A stretch of DNA of 64,000 nucleotides from the NCBI GenBank assembly GCA_900316985.1, contig ONFE01000004.1, positions 1-64,000 on the forward strand, read 5' to 3'. Origin of the DNA: an uncultured Prevotellaceae bacterium. Lineage in GTDB: Bacteria > Bacteroidota > Bacteroidia > Bacteroidales > Bacteroidaceae. The translations under genes were made by a program, and so were the position numbers. The notes below the pieces were generated by a model that saw only the letters and a program-made list of their open reading frames with translations, did not search any database and was not told the origin of the DNA. Positions 20,051-30,034 of this stretch are shown piece by piece. Each line of letters opens with the position of its first letter. Positions within the stretch are counted from its first letter, which is position 1.

Positions 20051-21753
20051 CCGATCAGAAAAGAACATACCGGCATACAAGCGGGCATAGAATGGCATTA
20101 GGGCTGATTCTATGCCTGTTTGGACTATGCCTGGTTGTTGGTTCTCAGGCAGCACGCAAGAGAAAGGCACCCAGAAAAAAGGTTGATGAACGCGTCTATC
20201 TCAATCATGCAGACCGTCTTTCTTACGACCGTTACGGTCGGAAGCCTGATGCCCAGATTTTGAACGGCCATGTCAGCTTTCGCCATAAAGGAGCTACGTT
20301 GACCTGTGATAGTGCCTATTTCTTTGAAGCCAGTAATTCGTTTGAGGCTTTCGGACATGTGAAACTGCGCCAAGGTGATACATTGACCTTGTTGAGTGAC
20401 TATGCTTATTATGACGGCAACGAACAGATGGCACGTGCACGCCGTAATGTGATTCTTACACACCGTGGAACCAAACTCTATACCGATTCTCTCGATTATG
20501 ACCGTCTTTACAATCTTGGCTATTTCTTTGAAGGCGGTAAGATGGTGGATAACAAGAATGTACTGACCAGTGACTGGGGAGAATATGATACAGAGAGCCG
20601 TGAGGCAGTGTTCAACTACGACGTGAAACTGAAGAATCCCAAGTTCTATCTGGAGACAGATACCTTGTATTATGATGTGCGTACTCGGGAGGCTCATGTC
20701 GTGGGTCCTTCCACAGTGACGTCAGGAAAAAGTGTGGTGAAAACGAAGGAGGGCTATTATGATACCAATAATGATAAGGCCCGCTTGTTTGGCCGCAGTT
20801 TATTGGTGGATGACCAGAAGGAAATGATAGGCGATAGTCTGTTTCGTGATGAAAAGAAAGGTACTGCCGAAGGCTTTGGCAATGTCATCTATAAGGATAA
20901 GAAGAATAAGAATGAACTGTATAGCAACTATTTCTGGTACGACGAGAAAGAAGGCTATGCCTATGCTACTGATAAAGCAATGCTTGTGGATTATTCTCAG
21001 AAGGATACGCTTTATCTTCATGGTGACACATTGAAGATGGTCTCCTATGATATGAATACGGATTCCGTATGGCGGAAGTTGCATTGTTATAATAAGGTGA
21101 GGATGTATCGAAAGGATATACAGGCTGTATGTGATTCGCTGGTCTATAATTCCAAAGATTCTGTCATGACTATGTATAAGGACCCTATCGCATGGAATGT
21201 GAACCGCCAGTTGCTCGGTGAGGTCATTGAGGTGTTTATGAAGGATTCTACCGTGGAACATGCTCATATTAATGGCCAGGCACTCTCTATAGAGAAGATT
21301 GATGAAAAAGATCACTATAACCAGGTCTCCTCAAAGGATATGTTTGCCTATTTCATCCAGGGGGATATCTATGAGAGCGATGCCATTGGTAATGTCCAGA
21401 CAATTTATTATCCCATCGACGAGAAGGACAGTACGTATCAGGGCTTGAACTATCTCGAGACTGACACGATGAGAATGTATCTGCAGCAACGAAAGTTACA
21501 GCGGATTAAGACAAATAAAGCTTCGGGAACCACCTATCCTATGACCCAGATACCGCCTGACAAATACCATCTGTCTCAGTTCGCTTGGTTCGATTATGTC
21601 CGTCCACTTGACAAGGATGACATCTTCGTGTGGCGTGGAAAGAAGGGCGGTACGGAACTGAAGGTAATCAAGAGAAAGGAAGCACCGTTGCAGTCTTTGA
21701 AGCCGAGAGAGCAGGAAGAACCAAAGCAGGAGGATACAGAGAATAATGAGTGA
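20047..21753 (+). CDS. OstA-like (LptA/LptD N-terminal type) envelope protein
   Basis: The 568-residue protein has a hydrophobic export segment (residues ~16-36) then long stretches of OstA-type beta repeats ([29 protein letters not shown]; ...[14 protein letters not shown]). This is the OstA family that binds LPS in LptA and LptD. No C-terminal LptD barrel is present; the tail is Glu/Lys-rich ([15 protein letters not shown]). It probably takes part in LPS transport with LptB. ATGA overlap with the PPIase upstream and an 8-bp overlap with mutL show tight coupling. Confidence 0.83.
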   Translation: MTDQKRTYRHTSGHRMALGLILCLFGLCLVVGSQAARKRKAPRKKVDERVYLNHADRLSYDRYGRKPDAQILNGHVSFRHKGATLTCDSAYFFEASNSFEAFGHVKLRQGDTLTLLSDYAYYDGNEQMARARRNVILTHRGTKLYTDSLDYDRLYNLGYFFEGGKMVDNKNVLTSDWGEYDTESREAVFNYDVKLKNPKFYLETDTLYYDVRTREAHVVGPSTVTSGKSVVKTKEGYYDTNNDKARLFGRSLLVDDQKEMIGDSLFRDEKKGTAEGFGNVIYKDKKNKNELYSNYFWYDEKEGYAYATDKAMLVDYSQKDTLYLHGDTLKMVSYDMNTDSVWRKLHCYNKVRMYRKDIQAVCDSLVYNSKDSVMTMYKDPIAWNVNRQLLGEVIEVFMKDSTVEHAHINGQALSIEKIDEKDHYNQVSSKDMFAYFIQGDIYESDAIGNVQTIYYPIDEKDSTYQGLNYLETDTMRMYLQQRKLQRIKTNKASGTTYPMTQIPPDKYHLSQFAWFDYVRPLDKDDIFVWRGKKGGTELKVIKRKEAPLQSLKPREQEEPKQEDTENNE

Positions 21754-23575
21754 TATCATACAGGTATTGCCTGATAGCGTTGCCAACCAGATAGCAGCTG
21801 GTGAGGTGATTCAGCGCCCGGCCAGTGTCATCAAGGAACTGGTTGAGAATGCTGTGGATGCCGACGCCGATACTATCAACGTCATTGTGGTTGATGCCGG
21901 ACGAACCTCTATTCAGGTCATAGACAATGGAAAGGGAATGTCGGAAACAGATGCACGTCTTTCCTTTGAGCGTCACGCTACATCCAAGATACGCAAGGCA
22001 GACGACCTTTTCGCTCTTCACACAATGGGATTCCGTGGTGAGGCACTTGCCTCTATTGCCGCTGTGGCTCAGGTTATACTGAAGACGAGGATGGCAACCG
22101 ATGAAATAGGTTCGCAGATTACTATTTCTGGTGGCAAGGTCTCTTCTCAAACTCCAGTTTCCTGTCCGGTAGGAAGTAATTTCTCTGTGGAGAATCTGTT
22201 TTATAATGTACCGGCGCGGCGGAAGTTCCTGAAGTCGAATGCCACGGAACTCAACAATATCCTTCAGGCTTTTGAACGTATCGTCCTCGTGAATCCGCAG
22301 ATACATTTCACCCTGCATAGCAATGGGGTAGAGGTGTTCAATCTCCGTGCGGGCAATCTCCGCCAGCGTATCATTGATGTTTTTGGCAAACGCTTTAATC
22401 AGGATATCCTTCCTGTTGAGGTGGAGACTACCATTTGTAAGATTACAGGATTTGTGGGGAAACCGGAATCTTCCAAGAAAAAGGGTGCCCATCAGTTCTT
22501 CTTTGCGAATGGCCGTTATATGAAGCATCCGTATTTCCACAAGGCGGTGCAAGGTGCTTTTGAACGTCTGGTTCCTGTAGGTGAGCAAGTGCCCTATTTC
22601 ATCTATCTGGAAGTGGAGCCCGAGAATATAGACGTTAACATCCATCCCACCAAAACGGAAATCAAATTTGAGGATGAACAGACTATCTGGCAGATACTGA
22701 GAGCGGCCGTGAAGGAAGCAATCGGTAAGTTCAATGATGTTCCTTCCATTGAGTTCGATACGCAGGGGAAACCCGATATTCCCGTTTTCAATCCGGGGGC
22801 ACCGGATGTGTCGGCACCGAAGATAGATTATAGCCCGGAATATAATCCTTTTAAGGCGAATCCTCGTTCTTCTTCCCACAACAAACCGGTTCCTGCAGAC
22901 TGGATGGAGTTGTATGCCGGTGTTCAACATACTCAACAAGAACAGAATCTGTTTGACTGTCCCGATCCTTCTGATGAAGACATCACAACCTCTGCTTCTA
23001 TCATAGAAGACAAGTCGCCGGTTCATTATCAATATAAAGGACAGTATATCATGACGGCTGTCAAGTCGGGTCTTATGATTATTGACCAGCATCGCGCGCA
23101 CGTACGTATATTATATGAGGAGTATCTGCGGCAAATGGAGCATAAAGAAGGGTGTGCCCAAAAACTCTTGTTCCCGGAAGTCGTGCAGTTGTCTATGTCC
23201 GATGCTGTGACGTTGGAAAATCTTTTACCTGAGATGACGCGTTTAGGCTTTGATCTGTCGAATCTGGGAAATGGCAGTTTTGCAGTTAATGGTATCCCCT
23301 CCGAACTGGAAGGAGTCAATATGGATGTCCTTTTGCATCAGGTGGTGGCTTCTGCAGAGGAGACTTCCTCGGTGGTAGGGGCGGATGTCTATCATTCTTT
23401 GGCCCTCTGTCTAGCACAGCATGCTGCAATACCTTATGGGCAGGTTATGGGAAATGAAGAGATGGATAATCTCGTTAATACACTTTTTGGGTGTTCCAAC
23501 GTCAATTATACACCTGATGGGAAAATCATTATTTGTATCCTCAAACAACAGGAAATAGACCAGTTAATGGGGTAA
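21746..23575 (+). CDS. mutL: DNA mismatch repair protein MutL
   Basis: The 609-residue protein has the GHKL ATPase motifs: [32 protein letters not shown] and [13 protein letters not shown]. The transducer region [10 protein letters not shown] and HPTKTEIKF follow, and a C-terminal dimerisation domain covers ~residues 420-609. MutL couples MutS mismatch recognition to downstream nicking and excision. Its start overlaps the OstA-like gene by 8 bp, putting it last in the guaB operon. Confidence 0.95.
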   Translation: MSDIIQVLPDSVANQIAAGEVIQRPASVIKELVENAVDADADTINVIVVDAGRTSIQVIDNGKGMSETDARLSFERHATSKIRKADDLFALHTMGFRGEALASIAAVAQVILKTRMATDEIGSQITISGGKVSSQTPVSCPVGSNFSVENLFYNVPARRKFLKSNATELNNILQAFERIVLVNPQIHFTLHSNGVEVFNLRAGNLRQRIIDVFGKRFNQDILPVEVETTICKITGFVGKPESSKKKGAHQFFFANGRYMKHPYFHKAVQGAFERLVPVGEQVPYFIYLEVEPENIDVNIHPTKTEIKFEDEQTIWQILRAAVKEAIGKFNDVPSIEFDTQGKPDIPVFNPGAPDVSAPKIDYSPEYNPFKANPRSSSHNKPVPADWMELYAGVQHTQQEQNLFDCPDPSDEDITTSASIIEDKSPVHYQYKGQYIMTAVKSGLMIIDQHRAHVRILYEEYLRQMEHKEGCAQKLLFPEVVQLSMSDAVTLENLLPEMTRLGFDLSNLGNGSFAVNGIPSELEGVNMDVLLHQVVASAEETSSVVGADVYHSLALCLAQHAAIPYGQVMGNEEMDNLVNTLFGCSNVNYTPDGKIIICILKQQEIDQLMG

Positions 23576-23665
23576 AAAACTGCATTTTTATGATATATGT
23601 TAAGAAATTTTAGTTTTTTTGTGTATTTTCTTATGAAAAATTAGGTGGGATTCAAAAAAATATAT

Positions 23666-23673
23666 TATCTTTG
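23666..23673 (+). promoter_or_regulatory. -7 element for the 23741 OmpA gene
   Basis: TATCTTTG lies 67 nt before the ATG in an AT-rich gap. No clear TTTG is seen at -33. Confidence 0.5.
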
Positions 23674-23740
23674 TGCCGAAATTTCGAAGTTTGTAGAATA
23701 AAATAGATAATTAATTATTGATTGTTAAATTATAAAAGTT

Positions 23741-24886
23741 ATGAAAAAATTTTTAATCGTTTTGGCTTTGGCCAGCGTTTCACTGACAGGTATGGCTCAG
23801 GACGAGCCCTCTCTGAAGTACAGTGTAGCCACTAATTCTTTCTGGAGCAACTGGTTCGTCCAGGGTAACTTTGCTTACACTGCATTCTATTCTAATGAAG
23901 AGAAGCACGAAGGTTATGCTAAGAGTCCTTTGAAGGATTTCCGTCGTGGCCTTGGTTTCTCTGTTGCTATTGGTAAGTGGTTTACCCCTGGTATCGGTCT
24001 GCGCACGAAGTTCAATGCTATGGACGGTAAGAGTGTTATTTCGACCAATGCTGACGTTAACAAAATTAAGTATTGGAATCTGCAGGAGCAGGCTTTGCTT
24101 AACTTGAGCAACCTCCTTTGCGGTTACAATGAGAACCGTGTTTGGAACTTCATTCCTTACTTCGGTGTAGGTGTTGCCCGTAACTGCTCTTACAACACTT
24201 ATGAGTTGGTAGGTAGCGCTGGTATCCTGAACACCTTCCGTGTGTCTAAGCGCGTGGCTATCAACCTCGACCTTGGTTACAACCTCTGTGGAGACGATTT
24301 CGAAGGTATGGAGTACGCTTGGGGCCGTAACTTGGACGCTGCTCACGATCGTTGGTTCACTGCTGAAGTTGGTCTGACCCTCAACCTGGGTAAGGCTACT
24401 TGGAACAAGGTTCCCGATGTTGACGCTATCAAGGCCCTCTCTCAGAGCCAGATCGACGCTCTTAAGGCTCAGCTCGCTGACGCTAACGCAGAGAACGATC
24501 GTCTGAAGAACCTCCTGGCTAACCAGCCCAAGCAGGTTGAAGTTCCTCAGTCTGTTAAGGAATTCATCACAACTCCTGTATCTGTATTCTTCAACCTCGA
24601 CAAGACCGAGATTGCTGAGCTGAAGGACCTCGTAAACGTTCAGGCTCTTGCTAAGTATGCAATTGAAAACGACAACAACCTCCTCGTAACAGGTTATGCT
24701 GACAGCGCAACCGGTAGTGCTCCTCACAACCAGGTTCTGTCTGAGAAGCGTGCAAAGCGCGTTGCTGACGAGCTCGTTAAGATGGGTGTTGCTGAGAGCA
24801 AGATTTCTCAGGAGGCTAAGGGTGGTGTTGACATTCTGTCACCTATCTCTTACAACCGTCGTGCAACTGTTCAGATTGTTGACTAA
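23741..24886 (+). CDS. OmpA-family outer-membrane protein
   Basis: The 381-residue protein has a signal peptide (residues 1-19), an N-terminal beta barrel (~20-225) and a short coiled-coil linker (ALKAQLADANAENDRLKNLL). The C-terminal OmpA peptidoglycan-binding domain (~270-381) contains GYADSATG and NQVLSEKRAKRVADEL. It should tie the outer membrane to peptidoglycan. Codon use is strongly restricted (GCT, CTC, AAG), as in highly expressed genes. It is a distant relative of the OmpA pair at 32218 and 48257, not a copy. Confidence 0.92.
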   Translation: MKKFLIVLALASVSLTGMAQDEPSLKYSVATNSFWSNWFVQGNFAYTAFYSNEEKHEGYAKSPLKDFRRGLGFSVAIGKWFTPGIGLRTKFNAMDGKSVISTNADVNKIKYWNLQEQALLNLSNLLCGYNENRVWNFIPYFGVGVARNCSYNTYELVGSAGILNTFRVSKRVAINLDLGYNLCGDDFEGMEYAWGRNLDAAHDRWFTAEVGLTLNLGKATWNKVPDVDAIKALSQSQIDALKAQLADANAENDRLKNLLANQPKQVEVPQSVKEFITTPVSVFFNLDKTEIAELKDLVNVQALAKYAIENDNNLLVTGYADSATGSAPHNQVLSEKRAKRVADELVKMGVAESKISQEAKGGVDILSPISYNRRATVQIVD

Positions 24887-24924
24887 TATTTGCATATTCT
24901 TCGCAATAAGAAGATTTTATAATA

Positions 24925-24960
24925 AAAAATCCGCATTTCGTTACGAGATGCGGATTTTTT
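24925..24960 (+). terminator. Terminator after the OmpA gene
   Basis: A stem of AAAAAATCCGCAT with ATGCGGATTTTTT around a short loop, ending in T6. Its symmetry would allow it to work in both directions. Confidence 0.85.
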
Positions 24961-24964
24961 ATTG

Positions 24965-24972
24965 TACCTTTG
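24965..24972 (+). promoter_or_regulatory. -7 element for the paaK-like gene
   Basis: TACCTTTG starts 5 nt after the terminator and 41 nt before the ATG at 25006. No TTTG at -33; that position is occupied by the terminator stem. Confidence 0.5.
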
Positions 24973-25005
24973 TCTGCAGATCAAACCTCTAATTTGATTT
25001 ACTGT

Positions 25006-26307
25006 ATGATTTGGAACCAGAACATCGAGTGTATGGATCGCGAGCAACTTCGCGAGATTCAAAGTATCCGCCTTCGCAAGATGGCTGATTATGTGTATCA
25101 CAACTCACCCTTCTATCGCCGTAAGTTTCAGGAGATGGGACTCGAGCCGGGAGACATCAAGGACATTGATGACATCGTGAAACTACCGTTTACCAACAAG
25201 TTGGACCTTCGTGACAACTATCCTTTCGGACTGGCTGCAGTGCCGATGAGCCAGATTGTCCGCATACATGCTTCTTCCGGAACGACGGGCAAGCCAGTTG
25301 TCGTACTTCACACGCGCAAGGACTTGGCTATGTGGACGGAGAGCATCTCACGTGCCTTTACATCCTATGGGGCAACGAAGGATGACATCTTCCAGATATC
25401 TTATGGCTATGGTTTGTTTACCGGTGGCTTGGGTGCCCACGACGGTGCCACGAATATTGGTGCGAGCGTGATTCCCATGTCTTCAGGTAATACACAGAAG
25501 CAGATAACTCTGATGCATGATTTCGGTGCTTCTGTGCTTTGTTGTACGCCTTCCTATGCGATGTTTTTAGGTGAAGCCTTGCAGGAGTCTGAGTGGCCCC
25601 GAGATGAGTTTAAGTTGAAGATCGGCGCCTTTGGCGCAGAACCCTGGACGGAGGAGATGCGTGGTAAGCTTGAGTCGACACTGGGTATCAAGGCCTATGA
25701 CATCTATGGACTCAGCGAGATTGCCGGTCCTGGTGTGGGCTATGAATGTGAATGCCAGTGTGGTACGCACCTGAGCGAAGACTATTTCTATCCGGAGATT
25801 CTGGATCCCAATACGGGCGAGCAATTGCCAGAAGGCACCTTGGGTGAACTGACGTTTACGCATCTCACGAAAGAAGGTATGCCGTTGCTCCGCTATCGTA
25901 CCCACGACCTTACCGCCTTGCATTATGAAAAGTGCTCCTGTGGACGTACATTGGTCCGTATGGATCGTATTCTGGGCCGTTGCGACGATATGCTGATCAT
26001 CCGCGGCGTCAATGTATTCCCCTCTCAGATTGAGGCTGTCATTCTGTCTCTGCCTGAGTATGAACCTCACTTCCTGCTGACCGTTGACCGTGTCAACAAC
26101 ACCGATACCTCTGAGTTGCAGGTTGAGGTGAAGGAGGAATACTACAGCGATGAAATGTCCGTCTTGGTGGGCCTTCAGAAGAAACTGGAAGCTGAGCTCC
26201 GTAGTGTTATCGGACTTGGCTTCAAGGTACGTCTCAGTGAGCCCAAGAGTATTGAGCGTAGCACGGGTAAGGCCCGCCGCGTAATAGATAAACGACAGTT
26301 TAAATAG
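25006..26307 (+). CDS. paaK: Phenylacetate-CoA ligase family enzyme
   Basis: The 433-residue adenylate-forming enzyme has HASSGTTGKPVV (AMP loop), YGLSEIAGPG, and the hinge/C-terminal motifs RTHDLTALHYEKCSCGRTLVRMDRILGRCDDMLIIRG. The family activates phenylacetate or other aryl acids with CoA. In gut Bacteroidota it is often found with indolepyruvate oxidoreductase genes, which are not seen here. An ACT-domain gene follows at 18 nt, the usual partner. The TTG at 24970 is rejected as a start because it lies inside the -7 element. Confidence 0.9.
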   Translation: MIWNQNIECMDREQLREIQSIRLRKMADYVYHNSPFYRRKFQEMGLEPGDIKDIDDIVKLPFTNKLDLRDNYPFGLAAVPMSQIVRIHASSGTTGKPVVVLHTRKDLAMWTESISRAFTSYGATKDDIFQISYGYGLFTGGLGAHDGATNIGASVIPMSSGNTQKQITLMHDFGASVLCCTPSYAMFLGEALQESEWPRDEFKLKIGAFGAEPWTEEMRGKLESTLGIKAYDIYGLSEIAGPGVGYECECQCGTHLSEDYFYPEILDPNTGEQLPEGTLGELTFTHLTKEGMPLLRYRTHDLTALHYEKCSCGRTLVRMDRILGRCDDMLIIRGVNVFPSQIEAVILSLPEYEPHFLLTVDRVNNTDTSELQVEVKEEYYSDEMSVLVGLQKKLEAELRSVIGLGFKVRLSEPKSIERSTGKARRVIDKRQFK

Positions 26308-26325
26308 TTCCTAAAATTCTAAAAT

Positions 26326-26751
26326 ATGAAAGCAAAACAATTATCCGTATTCCTTGAGAACAAGGGTGGACGCCTGATGGAAGTAACCGCCGAGCTGGGA
26401 AAGGCTGGTATTAACCTGTCGGCAATGAGTATTGCAGACAATAGCGACTTCGGTATTCTCCGCTGTATCGTCTCTGAGCCTGAAAGGGCTTACGATGTGT
26501 TGAAGGCTGCCGGATTCGCCGTGAAACTGACAGATGTCATCGCCCTGAATTGTCCCAATACCAGTGGCGCCTTGGCAGTGGTGCTCCAGTATTTGTCCGA
26601 GGCAGGCGTGTTCATCGAGTATCTGTATTCTTTTGCTGCTGGGAATGTGGCACACATCGTCATCCGTCCTACAGATCTGGATGCCTGCGAAAAGATTCTG
26701 GAGGCAAAGAAAGTTGACCTCATTGCCGCCAACGATCTCTATAAGCTCTGA
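26326..26751 (+). CDS. ACT-domain protein
   Basis: The 141-residue cytoplasmic protein has two ACT-like halves: QLSVFLENKGGRLMEVTAELGKAGINLSAM and GALAVVLQYLSEAGVFIEYLYSF. ACT domains bind small ligands, usually amino acids. Its place directly after paaK suggests it senses an aromatic amino acid or product, but the ligand is not determined. It shares the paaK transcript. Confidence 0.85.
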   Translation: MKAKQLSVFLENKGGRLMEVTAELGKAGINLSAMSIADNSDFGILRCIVSEPERAYDVLKAAGFAVKLTDVIALNCPNTSGALAVVLQYLSEAGVFIEYLYSFAAGNVAHIVIRPTDLDACEKILEAKKVDLIAANDLYKL

Positions 26752-26831
26752 TATCAATCGCCTTTGAGGACATAAGTATCGGGTGTTCGCACTGCCCGAT
26801 TCTTCAAAAAACAAAAAAAGTGATGCAAAAG

Positions 26832-26863
26832 TTTGGCAGTTTCAAAAAAACTCCGTACCTTTG
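26832..26863 (+). promoter_or_regulatory. Promoter for tRNA-Val
   Basis: TTTG (26832-26835), 20-bp spacer, TACCTTTG (26856-26863), 19 nt before the mature tRNA 5' end. Confidence 0.78.
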
Positions 26864-26882
26864 CATCGCTTTTCAAAACAAC

Positions 26883-26960
26883 GGGCGTTTAGCTCAGCTG
26901 GTTTAGAGCATCTGCCTTACAAGCAGAGGGTCGGCGGTTCGAATCCGTCAACGCCCACCA
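26883..26960 (+). tRNA. tRNA-Val (anticodon UAC)
   Basis: The acceptor stem pairs GGGCGTT with AACGCCC. The D arm is AGCTCAGCTGGTTTAGAGC, the anticodon arm TCTGC-CTTACAA-GCAGA, and the T arm contains GGTTCGAATCC. The anticodon TAC reads valine codons. The 3' ACCA is encoded, unlike tRNA-Leu at 53737. Confidence 0.95.
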
Positions 26961-26963
26961 GCA

Positions 26964-26998
26964 TTCCCCGCACCTTAAAGAGTTGTGGGGATTTTTGT
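26964..26998 (+). terminator. Terminator after tRNA-Val
   Basis: TCCCCGCA pairs with TGTGGGGA (one G-T) around an 11-nt loop, followed by TTTTTG. Confidence 0.7.
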
Positions 26999-27103
26999 TT
27001 TATTAAGGGAATTATTTATGAAGTCTCAAAAAAAACATGTAATTTTGCAGGACATTAAAGACAATAGAGACAAGTAATACGTATTAGTTGATATTTCAGT
27101 GAT

Positions 27104-28480
27104 ATGAATTTAGATTTGCTGACCGCCATCTCACCTGTCGATGGCCGATACAGAGGCAAGACTGAGAAGTTGGCCGATTATTTTTCCGAATTTGCACTCA
27201 TCCGCTATCGTGTCCGGGTAGAGATAGAGTATTTCATAACGCTTTGTGAACTCCCCCTGCCGCAGCTCCAGTCGTTCGACCAGAGTCTGTTTGACCGTTT
27301 GCGCGATATCTATCGTAAGTTCTCGGAGCAGGATGCCCAGCGGGTGAAGGATATTGAGAAGGTGACTAACCACGACGTGAAAGCCGTGGAGTATTTCATC
27401 AAGGAGCAGTTCGCTAAGATTGACGAAGAATTGGCTAATACCCAGCATCCAACACCCATCACCCAATACCAGGAATTCATTCATTTCGGACTTACTTCCC
27501 AGGATATCAATAATACCAGTGTACCTCTTTCTATCAAAGAGGCCCTGTCGGATGTCCTTATCCCGCAGGTGGAAGAACTGATTCAGCAACTCTCAGCTTA
27601 CGCCGAAGAATGGAAGGATGTGCCGATGTTGGCCAAGACGCACGGGCAGCCGGCTTCTCCTACCCGTCTGGGAAAGGAGATTATGGTGTTTGTGTATCGT
27701 CTGCAGCAGCAGTTGGAGTCTTTGGAAAAAGTTCCTATGACGGCTAAGTTCGGCGGAGCTACCGGTAACTTCAATGCCCATCGCGTGGCTTATCCGGCTT
27801 ACGACTGGAAAACTTTTGGTAATCGGTTTGTCAGCGAGAAGCTGGGACTGCAGCGTGAGCAATATACGACTCAGATCAGTAACTACGATCAGATGGGTGC
27901 TGTCTTCGATGCCATCCGTCGTATCAATACCATTATCATCGACCTCGACCGCGATTTCTGGATGTACATCTCTATGGAGTACTTCAAGCAGAAGATCAAG
28001 GCTGGCGAGGTGGGCTCCAGTGCAATGCCTCATAAGGTCAATCCCATTGACTATGAGAATTCCGAGGGTAATCTCGGCATTGCCAATGCCATCTTGCAGT
28101 TCTTGGCGCAGAAATTGCCTATCAGCCGTTTACAGCGCGACCTGACTGATTCCACCGTGCTCCGCAATATCGGTGTGCCCCTCGGTCATACCGTTATCGC
28201 CATTCAGAGTACATTGAAGGGATTGCGCAAGTTGATTCTCAATGAAGAGAAGTTGCAGGAGGACCTTGATAATACCTGGGCTGTGGTTGCCGAGGCTATT
28301 CAGACGATTCTTCGCCGTGAGGCCTATCCGCATCCATACGAGGCTTTGAAAGCACTCACCCGAACCAACAAGCACATGACCGAGGAGACCATCCACGAGT
28401 TCATCCAGCAGTTGGAAGTCAGTGACAGTGTGAAGGCCGAACTGATGGCCATTACCCCCAGCAATTACACCGGCGTATAA
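27104..28480 (+). CDS. purB: Adenylosuccinate lyase
   Basis: The 458-residue enzyme splits SAICAR and adenylosuccinate in purine synthesis. It is of the longer E. coli-like type. Catalytic regions visible are THGQPASPTRLGKE (residues ~183-196) and the signature loop GSSAMPHKVNPIDYENSEGN (~303-322). A TAATTTTG -7-like element lies at 27040-27047. The purB, pseudouridine synthase, asnS order is a conserved run in relatives. Confidence 0.96.
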   Translation: MNLDLLTAISPVDGRYRGKTEKLADYFSEFALIRYRVRVEIEYFITLCELPLPQLQSFDQSLFDRLRDIYRKFSEQDAQRVKDIEKVTNHDVKAVEYFIKEQFAKIDEELANTQHPTPITQYQEFIHFGLTSQDINNTSVPLSIKEALSDVLIPQVEELIQQLSAYAEEWKDVPMLAKTHGQPASPTRLGKEIMVFVYRLQQQLESLEKVPMTAKFGGATGNFNAHRVAYPAYDWKTFGNRFVSEKLGLQREQYTTQISNYDQMGAVFDAIRRINTIIIDLDRDFWMYISMEYFKQKIKAGEVGSSAMPHKVNPIDYENSEGNLGIANAILQFLAQKLPISRLQRDLTDSTVLRNIGVPLGHTVIAIQSTLKGLRKLILNEEKLQEDLDNTWAVVAEAIQTILRREAYPHPYEALKALTRTNKHMTEETIHEFIQQLEVSDSVKAELMAITPSNYTGV

Positions 28481-28594
28481 TGAAAGTGCCGTCAGGTGTT
28501 TCGCAAAAAAGTATCGATAAAAATCCTTGACCTAAGGGATTAGGTCCATGTAGAGTTATATATTATAGTATCAATTATTTAAAAGTTAAGAAAA

Positions 28595-30022
28595 ATGTCA
28601 GAAGATTTAGAGAAAAAGACCGATGGAATGTCTGCTGAGCAGGACAACGAGAATGGCCGTGAAGGTTACCGCTCGTCTTATTCCAACTATCGACCCCAGC
28701 AGGGACGCTCTCCACGTCCTCGTATTCACACACAGCGTGCTTACACGCCAAGACCCAACAACAATGAAAGTGAAGGCGGTTTCCGTCCGGAAGGCTTTGG
28801 TGCCAATCTCCAGTCGGAGGCTCCCCAGCAGCGCAGTTATCAGCCTCGCGGTGGCTATCAGCCTCGTCAGCAAGGTGGCTATCAGCCTCGCCAGCAGGGT
28901 GGCTATCAGCCCCGTCAGCAGGGTGGTTATCGTCCTAACTATAATAATAACGATGAGGGTGGCTATCAGCCTCGTCAGCAGGGTGGCTATCGTCCCCGTT
29001 ATAATAATGATGGTGAGCAGCAGGGTGGCTACCAGCCTCGCGGCGGTTATCAGCAGCGTGGCGGCTACGGCCAGCAGCAGCGTGGTGGTTATCAGCAGCG
29101 CGGTGGCGGCTATGGCCAGCAGCAGCGCGGCGGTTATCAGCAGCGTGGTGGTTACCAGCAGCGCGGCGGCGGTTATAACAACCGTGGCGGCTACGGCCAG
29201 CAGCAACGCGGCGGTTATGGTCAGCAGCGCGGCGGCTATGATCCCAATGCCAAGTATTCATTGAAGAAACGTATCGAATATAAGGAGGAGAACTTCGATC
29301 CCAACGAGCCCGTTCGTTTGAATAAGTTCCTCGCCAATGCCGGCGTTTGCAGCCGTCGTGAGGCTGATGAGTTTATCCAGGCTGGCGTGGTGAAGGTCAA
29401 TGGTGAGGTGGTTACCGAACTCGGCACCAAGGTGCTCCGTACGGATGAGGTGATGTTCCATGATCAGCCCGTCACGTTGGAGAAGAAGGTGTACGTACTC
29501 CTCAATAAACCCAAGGACTATGTCACCACCAGCGATGATCCGCAGCAGCGTAAGACCGTGATGGATCTCGTGAAGAATGTCTGCCCCGAACGTATCTATC
29601 CCGTAGGTCGTCTCGACCGTAACACCACGGGTGTGCTTCTGCTTACCAACGACGGTGACCTGGCTTCCAAGCTCACGCATCCAAAGTTCCTTAAGAAGAA
29701 GGTCTATCACGTATATCTCGACAAGAATGTATCCGCTGCTGATATGCAGCAGATTGCCGAGGGTATCGAGCTGGAGGATGGCGAGGTGCATGCAGATGCT
29801 ATCGAATATGCCAAGGAAGACGACAAGTCTCAGGTAGGTATTGAGATTCATTCCGGCAAGAACCGTATTGTTCGCCGCATCTTCGAGAGCCTTGGCTATC
29901 GTGTCATCAAACTCGACCGCGTGCAGTTTGCCGGTCTTACCAAGAAGAACCTTCGTCGTGGCGACTGGCGCTTCCTCACCGAGAAGGAAGTTGACATGCT
30001 GCGCATGGGTGCTTTCGAATAA
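28595..30022 (+). CDS. RluB-type pseudouridine synthase with Arg/Gly/Gln/Tyr-rich N terminus
   Basis: The 475-residue protein has two parts. Residues ~1-225 are low complexity, with repeated GGYQPRQQ and GGYGQQQR units. Residues ~240-475 are a complete RluB/RsuA-family synthase: an S4 domain (LNKFLANAGVCSRREADEFI) and catalytic Asp341 in GRLDRNTTG. It should modify 23S (or 16S) rRNA. The extension resembles RGG-type RNA-binding, phase-separating tails; that role is inferred. Many codons alternate CAGCAG/CGTGGC, so the DNA is itself repetitive. asnS follows after 12 nt. Confidence 0.88.
   Translation: MSEDLEKKTDGMSAEQDNENGREGYRSSYSNYRPQQGRSPRPRIHTQRAYTPRPNNNESEGGFRPEGFGANLQSEAPQQRSYQPRGGYQPRQQGGYQPRQQGGYQPRQQGGYRPNYNNNDEGGYQPRQQGGYRPRYNNDGEQQGGYQPRGGYQQRGGYGQQQRGGYQQRGGGYGQQQRGGYQQRGGYQQRGGGYNNRGGYGQQQRGGYGQQRGGYDPNAKYSLKKRIEYKEENFDPNEPVRLNKFLANAGVCSRREADEFIQAGVVKVNGEVVTELGTKVLRTDEVMFHDQPVTLEKKVYVLLNKPKDYVTTSDDPQQRKTVMDLVKNVCPERIYPVGRLDRNTTGVLLLTNDGDLASKLTHPKFLKKKVYHVYLDKNVSAADMQQIAEGIELEDGEVHADAIEYAKEDDKSQVGIEIHSGKNRIVRRIFESLGYRVIKLDRVQFAGLTKKNLRRGDWRFLTEKEVDMLRMGAFE
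28836..29239 (+). repeat. In-gene repeats encoding GGYQPRQQ/GGYGQQQR units
   Basis: About 400 bp of imperfect 24-nt and shorter in-frame units, such as CAGCAGGGTGGCTATCAGCC. The first three QPRQQGGY units are near identical, so copy number may vary between strains by slippage without breaking the frame. Confidence 0.85.
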
Positions 30023-30034
30023 ACAGTAATAGAA

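Noticed and set aside
21668-23101. 477-codon open frame on the - strand
   Set aside because: Antisense to mutL, which has all expected motifs.
26783-27058. 91-codon open frame
   Set aside because: It runs through the tRNA-Val gene and its promoter.
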